DNA of 64,000 nucleotides from Spirochaetales bacterium (lineage in GTDB: Bacteria > Spirochaetota > Leptospiria > Leptospirales > Leptonemataceae). Location of the stretch: the NCBI GenBank assembly GCA_024233935.1, contig JACKOY010000017.1, forward strand, positions 1 to 64,000, read 5' to 3'. A program made the translations under genes and the position numbers. Shown here piece after piece: positions 49,390-56,785 of the stretch. Below the pieces are notes generated by a model. The model was not told the origin of the DNA. It did no database searches and saw only the letters and a program-made list of their open reading frames with translations. Numbering within the stretch: the first letter of the stretch is position 1; every line of letters begins with the position of its first letter.

Positions 49390-49622
49390 CGGCGCCCCTC
49401 TTCAATGAACTCCTTAACCGGTCCGCCCAGCTTCTTGCCGCGTCTTTCAGAACGAATTCTGGCGATTGCCCGCCGCGTAGCCTGCGGGTCGTCCTGGCTT
49501 ACTGGTAGCAGTCGAGCTACGGGTATGCCGTTCTTGGTGACCAAAAAGGCTTCGCCCGCGCGTGTTTCTTCCAGAAAGCGCGAAAAGTGCACCTTGAGCT
49601 CGTTGGAGGCCACGGTTCTCAT
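49386..49622 (-). CDS. Phd/YefM-type antitoxin
   Basis: A 78-residue protein with the Phd/YefM N-terminal dimerisation and DNA-binding pattern: MRTVASNELKVHFSRFLEET, then GEAFLVTKNGIPVARLLPVS. The C-terminal Lys/Arg-rich tail should wrap the toxin. It is paired with the VapC gene. Its start codon lies 7-8 nt after a TATACT -10 box, so the mRNA is probably leaderless and there is no ribosome-binding site. Confidence 0.88.
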   Translation of the reverse strand: MRTVASNELKVHFSRFLEETRAGEAFLVTKNGIPVARLLPVSQDDPQATRRAIARIRSERRGKKLGGPVKEFIEEGRR

Positions 49623-49623
49623 T

Positions 49624-49657
49624 TCAACCAGTATATCGACCAGTTGATTCGGGTCAA
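49624..49657 (-). promoter_or_regulatory. leaderless promoter and operator of the Phd/VapC operon
   Basis: TTGACC (49657-49652), 16 nt, TATACT (49635-49630) on the minus strand; the ATG is at 49622. Inverted repeat TCAAC (49624-49628) and GTTGA (49643-49647) flank the -10, and ACCAGT is repeated directly at 49627 and 49639. Autoregulation by the antitoxin is the likely use. Confidence 0.65.
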
Positions 49658-49737
49658 ATGAAAAGTCCCGGAACGGGTGTGGCCTGCGAACGCATCGCTT
49701 CGCCGCGGGCTTCTATGCGCCCTAAAAAGCACCGGGG

Positions 49738-49825
49738 CCGGGTCTCAGCTGCGAGTGAGGGATCCCGGTCATGCTCCAGCGCCGGAGCGAATTGCAAGCA
49801 CGCTCAACCTGGAACTGAGACCCGG
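49738..49825. repeat. long perfect inverted repeat enclosing a hairpin (structured element)
   Basis: CCGGGTCTCAG (49738-49748) and CTGAGACCCGG (49815-49825) are perfect 11-bp arms separated by 66 nt that contain another hairpin GCTCC-AGCGCC-GGAGC. It lies in a 270-nt gap between the P-II-like gene end and the antitoxin promoter. It does not fold into a cloverleaf, and no T-run follows. Confidence 0.5.
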
Positions 49826-49892
49826 AGCCGGGCGCGGCCTTTCGAGCCGGGAAAGCGTCTTGAGCTTGAGACTCGCGGCGCGAAGCGGGACG

Positions 49893-51056
49893 TCACGCCT
49901 TAGCGGCTGTTGCCGGGGCGGGAGGCGCGATATAGGTAAAGGCGCGCTGCACTTTGTGGACGACCAGCATGCCGTGGGCGTGATCGCTGAAGGCGCCGGC
50001 GTCATCCAGGGCCTCGGTAATGCCTTCGACCTGGGACTCGGCGACGATCAAAGTTGCGCTTTCCCGTGCCGGCGGGACTGACCTGGCGGTTCGTGCACTG
50101 GCGCGAATGTGGCGTGTGCGGGCGATGGTGGCCCCGCTTGCGCCCCGACGCATGGCCTCTTCGACCAACGGGTTAGCCTTTCCTTCGTCGACGGTCAGGT
50201 TCATTTCCACAAGGCCACTCAGGTACTTGCGACCGACTTGATCGGAGGAATCAAGGCCGGTACGACGCCGCCACTCGCTGTTGCCGGTAATCTGATCGAG
50301 GGCGGCAATCACCTGCTCCATGCTGGCCGCGTGCTCCTGGGCGCCACGGCTCACGCGCAGGTTGGGCACTCCCTTGCGAAGCGGGTATAGATAAATGAAT
50401 CCCCGTCCTGGTTGGTCCAGCTTGCCGGTGTCAATCATCATGTCCATGAGCATCTCGGCATCGAAGCTGCTTACGGGCACCGTAATCACTTCTTTCTCGG
50501 CCGGGATCGCGATTCGCAGCAACCCCATCTTGTCGCGTACTCCGGTGCCGCGGCCGAAGTGAATGCCGGGTACTCCGGTTCCGGTATCGAGCGCAATGCG
50601 CGCCGTTTCGTCCCCGTGCCCCCGTTGTACAATGGCGCACAGACCTGCAAGATTGCTGTGTAACACGGCGGGCGCGGGCGCGAGCCGTGAGCGAACCTGA
50701 TTTGGAGCGCACAGTTCGTGGGCCTTTCGCAACACGACATCCTCGCTGAATACCGAACCGCGGCCGGGGGCATCCAGATTGCCCCGACTCATGATGACGT
50801 TGAGCGCCGCTGCTTCCGAGCCCGGTTCCACGATGAGCGTCAGCAGTTCGGCAGGATCGTCTGCGAGCAACGATCTTGAGAAAAGTCCAAAAAGACCGGA
50901 GCGTTGTTCAACGATTGCCGTGCGTCCGGCCCGCACGTGCAAACCGCGCACACCCGATGCGAGCAACTCGTTGACCACGGCGCCCGAGACGTTGCGATTC
51001 AGCGTGGCTCGAATGCGAACCACACGCTGGCCCGGTTGTTTAGGCCCCCACAGCAA
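49893..51056 (-). CDS. protein with three P-II-like repeats, partner of DUF1538
   Basis: A 387-residue soluble protein built from three ferredoxin-like P-II units. Unit 1 (about 10-110) has VVNELLASGVRGLHVRAGR and ends with MSRGNLDAPGRGSVFSEDVV. Unit 2 (about 125-235) ends with DTGKLDQPGRGFIYLYPLRK. Unit 3 (about 275-380) has LVEEAMRRGASGATIARTRH and HAHGMLVVHKVQRAFTYI. The last strand of each carries the G-x-G-x-hydrophobic pattern of P-II proteins. As P-II proteins are trimers, one chain may form a pseudo-trimer. The TTG start has AGGAGA 7 nt upstream. It overlaps the DUF1538 gene by 17 nt and probably regulates it. Confidence 0.7.
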   Translation of the reverse strand: MLWGPKQPGQRVVRIRATLNRNVSGAVVNELLASGVRGLHVRAGRTAIVEQRSGLFGLFSRSLLADDPAELLTLIVEPGSEAAALNVIMSRGNLDAPGRGSVFSEDVVLRKAHELCAPNQVRSRLAPAPAVLHSNLAGLCAIVQRGHGDETARIALDTGTGVPGIHFGRGTGVRDKMGLLRIAIPAEKEVITVPVSSFDAEMLMDMMIDTGKLDQPGRGFIYLYPLRKGVPNLRVSRGAQEHAASMEQVIAALDQITGNSEWRRRTGLDSSDQVGRKYLSGLVEMNLTVDEGKANPLVEEAMRRGASGATIARTRHIRASARTARSVPPARESATLIVAESQVEGITEALDDAGAFSDHAHGMLVVHKVQRAFTYIAPPAPATAAKA

Positions 51057-53163
51057 GTTCTTTCTCCTGAGTTTGGCGTTCCTCTTCGCGCAGCAGGGCG
51101 TTGCGGCGCTTCGTCACGCGCAATCCTACCAGAAGCACCGAAAGGATCGGGAAGACCGAGGCCATGGAAAGAATGCCGAAACCTTCCAGCACGCCGACTT
51201 CCCCGCCGATGCCAAGTCCCATGGCCAGAACCAGCGGCACCGTGATCGGTCCGGTCGTCACACCGGCAGAGTCCCAGCCAATGTTCACAAATTCCTCGGT
51301 TGAAAGCTTCGTAATGGCGAGCAAGACCAGGTAAGGCGGCACAAGCAGGTACACCAATGGCAGATCCCAGATGATCTTTGCAACACCGACGGCAATGCCG
51401 ATGCCGACCCCGATCGCGACAGCCTGCATGAGCAGGCTTTTCTTAAAGGTTCCTACCGTAATTTCTTCTACCGTCAGTCCCAGGGCATTCAGCGCCGGCT
51501 CGGCCAGAGTTGCCCCGTAGCCCATGATGAAAGCAAAGATCAAAACGACCACAAGACCGGCAAGGCCACCGACGTGTCCGAAAAGCGGGCCCCGGGAAGG
51601 AACAAAGCTGTAAGTTCCCGTAGTGGCATCGTAGTTTGATTCGTGGAAATGCAACGTTACGATTTCACCTTCCTTCTGGGTGAAAAAGAACCGTTCGACC
51701 TCGCCGTCGGCGTTGATGGCGCGCTGGACGAGACCCTGATCAAAATTCTTGATATCGAAACGTTGGTCGGGCAGCTCAATTTCCTTAAACGAAGCCGGCA
51801 GATTGCTGCCCACCTGCCGACCGAGACGATCCAGACCAAGCTCAATGCCGATGCTGAAGATCATCATTCCCAGAATCGCGAAAAATAATCCGAGCAGGCA
51901 TTCGTCAGGTTGGGGCAAACGCTCCCGCAAGATCAAAAAAAGCACGAGCAACATCGGGGCGGCAAGCAGAGCGATGGCCTGCACCGCAGCCCGCATATTT
52001 CGCAGCAGCAAGGACGTCGGATCGATGGCGGGTACACTTACCGGCTGCGCCGCCGCGGCTGCCAGGGCCGCCTCGTTGCCAAAGACCGCCAGCCTCTGAG
52101 CTTCGGTGCCCTTTTCCAGCGCCCATCGCTGCACGGCCGATAGCGTTCCCGTAGGGGGCCCAAAAATCTGCGCGGCGCGTTCGGCATCGCCGGCCAGCTC
52201 GCGTAAAGCAGCCAGCATGGCTTCCTGGCCGCCGTAGTACGCGTTCTGAGCCTCAATGCCGGCGCTCTGAAAGAGATAGCTCTGCATGGAAGCTTCGCTC
52301 TCGAAAAGCCGCTCAACGCCGGGGCGATTTTCAGGCGCGAAGAACTGACCTACCGGGGCCGGCTCGGGAACCTGTACCCGCAGTGTCAAAGCCAGCGAAA
52401 GCACCGCCAGGATGGGGAACAAACTTGCCAGAGTCACAACACCGAAACCGGCCGACGCCGAATCACCGCTCCCGGTCATGCGCGAAATGCCAATGCCCAG
52501 GGCCAGCACCAGCGGAACCGTAACAGGGCCGGTTGTCACCGCGCCGCAATCCCAGGCGAGACCCAAAATGTAGGCCAGATTTGCATCGAAGTGCGAGTAG
52601 GCGGTCAGCGCCAATAGCCCACCGATGAGTATATATATGAAGGGTTTGAGAGACCAGTTGTAGAGAAAGCGCAGCATGCCGAACATCACGGCGATGCCAA
52701 CACCGGCGCCAACGGAGTAGACCAGCACATCGGCCTTCAGATTCAACAGATGAAAAAGCAGCGGTGTCTTCCAGGGTTTTACGGCCGCGCCGGCGCTTTG
52801 CAGTACCTGGATCGCGGGTTCGGCCATGGTCGCGAGAAACCCGAGCACAACCGAGAAAAGCAGTATCACGGGCAGGGATGACTTCTGCGGCAGTTTTACG
52901 CCTACCACTTCGCCGAGGGGCATAAGGCCCAGCAAGAGCCCCTCCATAAAGAAGGTCAGTCCGACCACAACGAGGGCGATTCCAAACGCGATTCCGGTCG
53001 CCTCCGCAATGGGAATGCCCAGCACGAGCGTTTGAAATAGAATCAGGTAGAGAATGATCAACCAGACCGATTTGATCTGTTCCATCAAACGTTGTTTGAT
53101 GTACGGGCCAATCAGAGCGAGCGCCTGGGAAAACGTGAGACGTATTTTTTCTTTGCGCGCCAT
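51040..53163 (-). CDS. DUF1538 membrane protein with internal duplication
   Basis: A 707-residue inner-membrane protein with about 14-16 helices and two DUF1538 halves. The first has VLGFLATMAEPAIQVL and GLAWDCGAVTTGPVTVPLVL; the second repeats these as MGYGATLAEPALNALGL and IGWDSAGVTTGPITVPLVLA. The D-x(2)-G/A-V-T-T-G-P-x-T-V-P-L-V-L motif in both halves may form a pore or substrate site. A transporter role is likely but unproved. Both halves are separated by a soluble loop (about 255-380). It is co-encoded with the triple P-II-like protein. Confidence 0.8.
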   Translation of the reverse strand: MARKEKIRLTFSQALALIGPYIKQRLMEQIKSVWLIILYLILFQTLVLGIPIAEATGIAFGIALVVVGLTFFMEGLLLGLMPLGEVVGVKLPQKSSLPVILLFSVVLGFLATMAEPAIQVLQSAGAAVKPWKTPLLFHLLNLKADVLVYSVGAGVGIAVMFGMLRFLYNWSLKPFIYILIGGLLALTAYSHFDANLAYILGLAWDCGAVTTGPVTVPLVLALGIGISRMTGSGDSASAGFGVVTLASLFPILAVLSLALTLRVQVPEPAPVGQFFAPENRPGVERLFESEASMQSYLFQSAGIEAQNAYYGGQEAMLAALRELAGDAERAAQIFGPPTGTLSAVQRWALEKGTEAQRLAVFGNEAALAAAAAQPVSVPAIDPTSLLLRNMRAAVQAIALLAAPMLLVLFLILRERLPQPDECLLGLFFAILGMMIFSIGIELGLDRLGRQVGSNLPASFKEIELPDQRFDIKNFDQGLVQRAINADGEVERFFFTQKEGEIVTLHFHESNYDATTGTYSFVPSRGPLFGHVGGLAGLVVVLIFAFIMGYGATLAEPALNALGLTVEEITVGTFKKSLLMQAVAIGVGIGIAVGVAKIIWDLPLVYLLVPPYLVLLAITKLSTEEFVNIGWDSAGVTTGPITVPLVLAMGLGIGGEVGVLEGFGILSMASVFPILSVLLVGLRVTKRRNALLREEERQTQEKELAVGA

Positions 53164-53324
53164 GGAATGCCTGGCGCGTATAATATCTAACCGGGCCCAG
53201 GATCAAGAAAAAAACTTCGCCCCGTTTCTGGCCTCCTTTCTGAAATCGGTGGTTTTCGCCGGTCTTTTGTTCCTGCGACACGGCACGGAAGATCAAAATC
53301 AAAAGAGCATTCTCGGGCTTGCCC

Positions 53325-53621
53325 GTGCGCGCAGACAATTCTGAACACCCTATTCTTGATTTTCAGGCCATCCAGCGTCGACTGGCTGAGATGGCCGCGC
53401 GGACGGAAGCCGCGCGCTGGTTGGTGTATCGCGCCGCCTTTCTCAAGTCCCGCGGTAAGGGCTGCTTTCGGGAGATCAGCGTGGCCAAACTGATCGCATC
53501 GGAGGCGCTCGTTGAACTGGCGCGCTCCGGTATGCAGATTTTTGGAGGGCAGGCGTACGCCCCTTTCCAATCCCAGGCTCGTTTGCAATTGACAACGCCC
53601 GGGCGCTTCCATATGAGGTAG
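53325..53621 (+). pseudogene. fragment of an acyl-CoA dehydrogenase C-terminal domain
   Basis: A 98-residue frame whose middle matches the C-terminal helical domain of acyl-CoA dehydrogenases: LDFQAIQRRLAEMAARTEAA, RWLVYRAAFLKSRGKG, VAKLIASEALVELARSGMQI, FGGQAYAP. It then departs from the family and ends, so the catalytic glutamate region and the whole N-terminal and FAD-binding part are missing. A functional enzyme would need about 380 residues. It looks like a leftover of a deleted gene, although the remaining frame is open and could be expressed. The next gene starts 15 nt downstream. Confidence 0.55.
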
Positions 53622-53635
53622 CGGAGATCTAGCCT

Positions 53636-53884
53636 ATGGTTGCGGAAGTTGTTCAATACGTTGTAATGCTTGGACTGGTAGGCGTGGGGGCCTACCTGGT
53701 TGTGCGGCTGGTGCGGATTCTACGCGACGGCGCCTTTACAATGCGAGGGCAGCTCTATACGCGAAAGAACTGGTTCATGTACTCGATGGTTATTGTGCGG
53801 GACCTGATCCTGATCGCGATGATGTTGGGTGGCGGTCTGCTTTTCCTGTATCTGAAGATCTTTCGTGGCGTACAGTTTGTGTAG
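53636..53884 (+). CDS. small two-helix membrane protein
   Basis: An 82-residue protein with two membrane helices, residues about 6-26 (VQYVVMLGLVGVGAYLVVRL) and 50-75 (MVIVRDLILIAMMLGGGLLF), with a basic cytoplasmic loop (RDGAFTMRGQLYTRKNWFM). The ATG has GGAG 8 nt upstream. No family is recognised. It follows the acyl-CoA dehydrogenase fragment. Confidence 0.6.
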   Translation: MVAEVVQYVVMLGLVGVGAYLVVRLVRILRDGAFTMRGQLYTRKNWFMYSMVIVRDLILIAMMLGGGLLFLYLKIFRGVQFV

Positions 53885-53895
53885 TCCGTTTGTGT

Positions 53896-53983
53896 GCATG
53901 AAATGCGTGCGTGGCCAGAACGGCCTTTGAGCTATAGAACGCGATCACCTGCGCTTGCGAGCGAAGAGACCCGCAAGCCACGC
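53896..53983. repeat. nested inverted repeats between convergent genes
   Basis: Between the small membrane protein and the short-chain dehydrogenase, GCGTGCGTGGC near 53904 is complementary, bar one position, to GCCACGCATGC at 53977. A second perfect pair, GCTTGCG (53953-53959) and CGCAAGC (53972-53978), shares part of the right arm. Possible bidirectional terminator; no T-run. Confidence 0.35.
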
Positions 53984-54009
53984 ATGCAGACGATGTGTAC
54001 GGTTTTTGC

Positions 54010-54870
54010 TCAGTCGCTCTGTTTGCGTTCGGCAAGCATGCGGTCGAGTTCTTCCGGGTCGGGGGATCCGCGGTGCGGGCTGATCGATTCTCCACCGTCC
54101 ATTACGACGATGGAGCCCGTCATCCAGCTACCCGAGGGCGAAGACATGAAGACAATCATGTCACCGATTTCTTCCGGTTTCCCGCCGCGGCGTAGCGGGA
54201 TCGTATGAACAAACTTTTCGAAGTCACCGCCCTTCTCGAAGGCTTTGGTGACGCCCTCGGTGACGATCGGCCCCGGCGCAACCGCGTTGACCCGAATGCC
54301 GAAGCGCGCCCACTCCAGAGCCAGGGTCTTTGTCAACGCATCAATGCCCGACTTTGCCGCGCAGGCCGGCGCCATGCCCACCCAGCCATCTTTGTGAAGC
54401 GTCATGCTGATGCTGACTATGTGTCCGCCACGATCTTTCATGTGTCTGTGCGCGGCCCGGCAGCAATAAAAGGTTCCGTTCAGATCAATGTCGATCACAG
54501 CGTGCCAGAGCTTGTCGCGGAGTTTGTGGGCGGGGAAGTAGAAGTTGCCGGCCGCATTGTTAACCAGGATATCCAGCTGGCCCAGTTCGTCGACGACGCG
54601 GCGAAAGGTTTGATTTACGACCCCCGAATCCCGAACGTCCATGCCAAGACCGATGGCCCGGACGCCGTAAAGCCGGGCGATCTCGCTTGCCACCCGGGCG
54701 CATTGCTCCTCCCGACGGCTGGCAATCGCTATATCGGCCCCGGCCTGGGCCAGGCGATGAACCACTCCGAGGCCAATTCCGCTCGAACCGCCGGTCACAA
54801 AGGCGACTTTCCCTTTCAAGAGTCCGTCTTTGAATATGAAGGGTTCCTCGCTTTTTACCACGTCGCTCAT
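54010..54870 (-). CDS. short-chain dehydrogenase/reductase (2,4-dienoyl-CoA reductase-like)
   Basis: A 286-residue SDR. The NADPH-binding site is GKVAFVTGGSSGIGLGVVHR (TGxxxGIG), then VNNAAGNFYFPAHKL, the catalytic serine region GGHIVSISMTLHKDGWVGM and a shifted active-site lysine in AACAAKSGIDALTKTLA, then GIRVNAVAPGPI. The loss of the usual Tyr-x3-Lys in favour of a C/AAKSGI segment is typical of the DECR branch, which reduces dienoyl-CoA during unsaturated fatty acid degradation. The convergent small membrane protein gene lies to the left. Confidence 0.85.
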   Translation of the reverse strand: MSDVVKSEEPFIFKDGLLKGKVAFVTGGSSGIGLGVVHRLAQAGADIAIASRREEQCARVASEIARLYGVRAIGLGMDVRDSGVVNQTFRRVVDELGQLDILVNNAAGNFYFPAHKLRDKLWHAVIDIDLNGTFYCCRAAHRHMKDRGGHIVSISMTLHKDGWVGMAPACAAKSGIDALTKTLALEWARFGIRVNAVAPGPIVTEGVTKAFEKGGDFEKFVHTIPLRRGGKPEEIGDMIVFMSSPSGSWMTGSIVVMDGGESISPHRGSPDPEELDRMLAERKQSD

Positions 54871-55091
54871 GGCGCACTGCTCCGTTTCCAGGCCCCGATG
54901 TCAAAGAACTTCTGCCTGTATCGCGGGCAATCACAGGGCATGTTTCGTCGGGCTTTGATTTTTTTTTGTTTCTTCCCCGGGGACAGCCCTACAATCTTGA
55001 TATGAAAGACCATGCGGCCACGGCAGTGGGCCTTTCGCGCTGGCGAGCGCCGCAGGGAATTCAGACAACCACACAGGACGGAACGAGGCGT

Positions 55092-56378
55092 ATGGCAGGT
55101 GCAGCAAAGCTGGTTTACGATGGTCAGGAGCTTGAATTGCCGATCATTGAGGGAACGGAAAACGAGCGCGCGATCGATATCGGCAAGCTGCGCGGCACGA
55201 CGGGCCTCATCACCGTTGACGAAGGCTTTGTAAACACCGGCTCGTGCAAAAGCGGCGTTACGTTCCTGGATGGCGAACAGGGCATCCTGCGCTATCGCGG
55301 CTACCCCATTGAGGATCTCGCGGAGAAGTCCACGTTTTTAGAAGTCGCTTACCTGCTCATCTACGGCGAGCTTCCGACCAAAGAACAATACGAAGATTTT
55401 CAGCACAGCATTACCGTGCACACCATGATCCACGAGGATCTAAAACGACTGTACGATGGCTATCCCAAAGACAGCCACCCCATGTCGATTCTCTCTTCTA
55501 TGATCGTGACGCTTTCGGGTTATTATACGGATTCCTCGGACCCCTTGATTCCCATGCATCGCGAAATCTCCATGGCGCGACTGCTGGCCAAGACGCCAAC
55601 TATCGCGGCTTATTCGTACAAAAAGTCCATCGGGCAGCCCTTTGTATACCCGCGCAACAATCTGAGCTACATCGGAAACTTCATGAACATGATGTTCTCG
55701 GTTCCTGCCACCGATTATGAAGTGGACCCGGTGATTGAGCGCGCGCTTGATACCCTTCTGATTCTGCACGCCGATCACGAGCAGAACTGCAGCACGTCTA
55801 CCGTTCGTCTGGTGGGCTCCAGTCGCGCCAATCTGTATGCGACCATTGCCAGCGGTGTCTGCGCTCTCTGGGGGCCGTTGCACGGTGGGGCGAATCAGGC
55901 CGTCATCGAAATGCTGAGTCGCGTGCACGAAGACGGTGGCGATGCGAAAAAGTACATCGAACTTGCCAAAGACAAAAACTCAACCTTCCGGCTGATGGGA
56001 TTCGGTCACCGGGTTTACAAAAATTTCGACCCGCGGGCGCGCATCATCAAAAAAGCCTGCGACGACGTTTTGAAAAAGATGGGTGTGCACGATCCGCTGC
56101 TCGAAATCGCCAAGAAGCTCGAAGAGGCGGCGCTTGAAGACGAGTACTTTGTCGAACGAAAGCTCTATCCCAACGTGGATTTCTATTCGGGCATTATCTA
56201 CCGCGCGATTGGCATTCCGACCGACATGTTTACGGTCATGTTCGCCCTCGGTCGTATGCCGGGCTGGATTGCCCAGTGGAAGGAGATGATCGAGAATCCG
56301 GGAACGCGCATTGGCCGTCCGCGTCAGGTCTATAATGGCGCCACCGAACGTCGTTATCAGGATATCGGGAAGCGCTGA
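55092..56378 (+). CDS. gltA: citrate synthase
   Basis: A 428-residue enzyme condensing acetyl-CoA with oxaloacetate. The N-terminal LPIIEGTENERAIDIGKLRG is the type II (hexameric, Gram-negative) citrate synthase signature. The catalytic histidines are in WGPLHGGANQAVIEML and FRLMGFGHRVYKNFDPRARI, and the aspartate in the VERKLYPNVDFYSG block. Length fits. The frame is open 42 codons further up, but this ATG has ACGAGGCG just upstream and gives MAGAAKLVYDGQEL, the usual N-terminus. The ParB-like gene starts in its stop codon. Confidence 0.92.
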   Translation: MAGAAKLVYDGQELELPIIEGTENERAIDIGKLRGTTGLITVDEGFVNTGSCKSGVTFLDGEQGILRYRGYPIEDLAEKSTFLEVAYLLIYGELPTKEQYEDFQHSITVHTMIHEDLKRLYDGYPKDSHPMSILSSMIVTLSGYYTDSSDPLIPMHREISMARLLAKTPTIAAYSYKKSIGQPFVYPRNNLSYIGNFMNMMFSVPATDYEVDPVIERALDTLLILHADHEQNCSTSTVRLVGSSRANLYATIASGVCALWGPLHGGANQAVIEMLSRVHEDGGDAKKYIELAKDKNSTFRLMGFGHRVYKNFDPRARIIKKACDDVLKKMGVHDPLLEIAKKLEEAALEDEYFVERKLYPNVDFYSGIIYRAIGIPTDMFTVMFALGRMPGWIAQWKEMIENPGTRIGRPRQVYNGATERRYQDIGKR

Positions 56379-56764
56379 TGCGTATTCGCGTTGAAGATAT
56401 TCGGGTACGCAATCGAATCCGGAGAGATCCAGGTCATCTGGCTGACTTGAAAGACAGCATGAATCGGCTGGGACTGCTCCAGCCGATTCTGATTGACCCT
56501 CAGAACAACCTGGTCGCCGGCTTTCGGCGCCTGCAGTCCGCGCGCGAACTCGGCTGGGATACCATCGAAGCACGCATCATCGACGTGGAAGACAAACGCG
56601 AGCGCCTCATTATCGAGGCTGAAGAGAACACGACCCGTCGCGATTTCACTCCCGAGGAACTGGAAAAGGCCGACCGCTTGCTGGAACGTTACAGCCATGA
56701 AGGCTTCTTCCGTCGTTTTCTGGCCTGGATTCTGGATCTGTTTGATCGCATTTTTCGAAGGTAG
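56378..56764 (+). CDS. ParB-like nuclease-domain protein with C-terminal membrane segment
   Basis: A 128-residue protein. Residues 1-80 are the ParB/Srx N-terminal fold: VRNRIRRDPGHLADLKDSMN, RLGLLQPILIDPQNNLVAG, FRRLQSARELGWDTIEARI, ending in the IEAEENTTRRDFTPEE segment. A short hydrophobic stretch (FFRRFLAWILDLFDRIF) ends the protein. There is no DNA-binding HTH as in full ParB. Its ATG overlaps the citrate synthase stop (TGATG). ParB folds can bind CTP, but the role here is unknown. Confidence 0.75.
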   Translation: MRIRVEDIRVRNRIRRDPGHLADLKDSMNRLGLLQPILIDPQNNLVAGFRRLQSARELGWDTIEARIIDVEDKRERLIIEAEENTTRRDFTPEELEKADRLLERYSHEGFFRRFLAWILDLFDRIFRR

Positions 56765-56781
56765 GGGGCGTAGTTGCCCCC
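56764..56781. terminator. bidirectional hairpin between convergent genes
   Basis: GGGGGC, loop GTAGTT, GCCCCC followed by TGCTTT, between the stop of the ParB-like gene and the end of hsdR. Confidence 0.55.
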
Positions 56782-56785
56782 TGCT

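Noticed and set aside
49738..49825. Inverted repeat as a tRNA gene
   Set aside because: The 11-bp closing stem, lack of a T-loop GGTTCGA-type sequence and wrong arm spacing exclude a cloverleaf.
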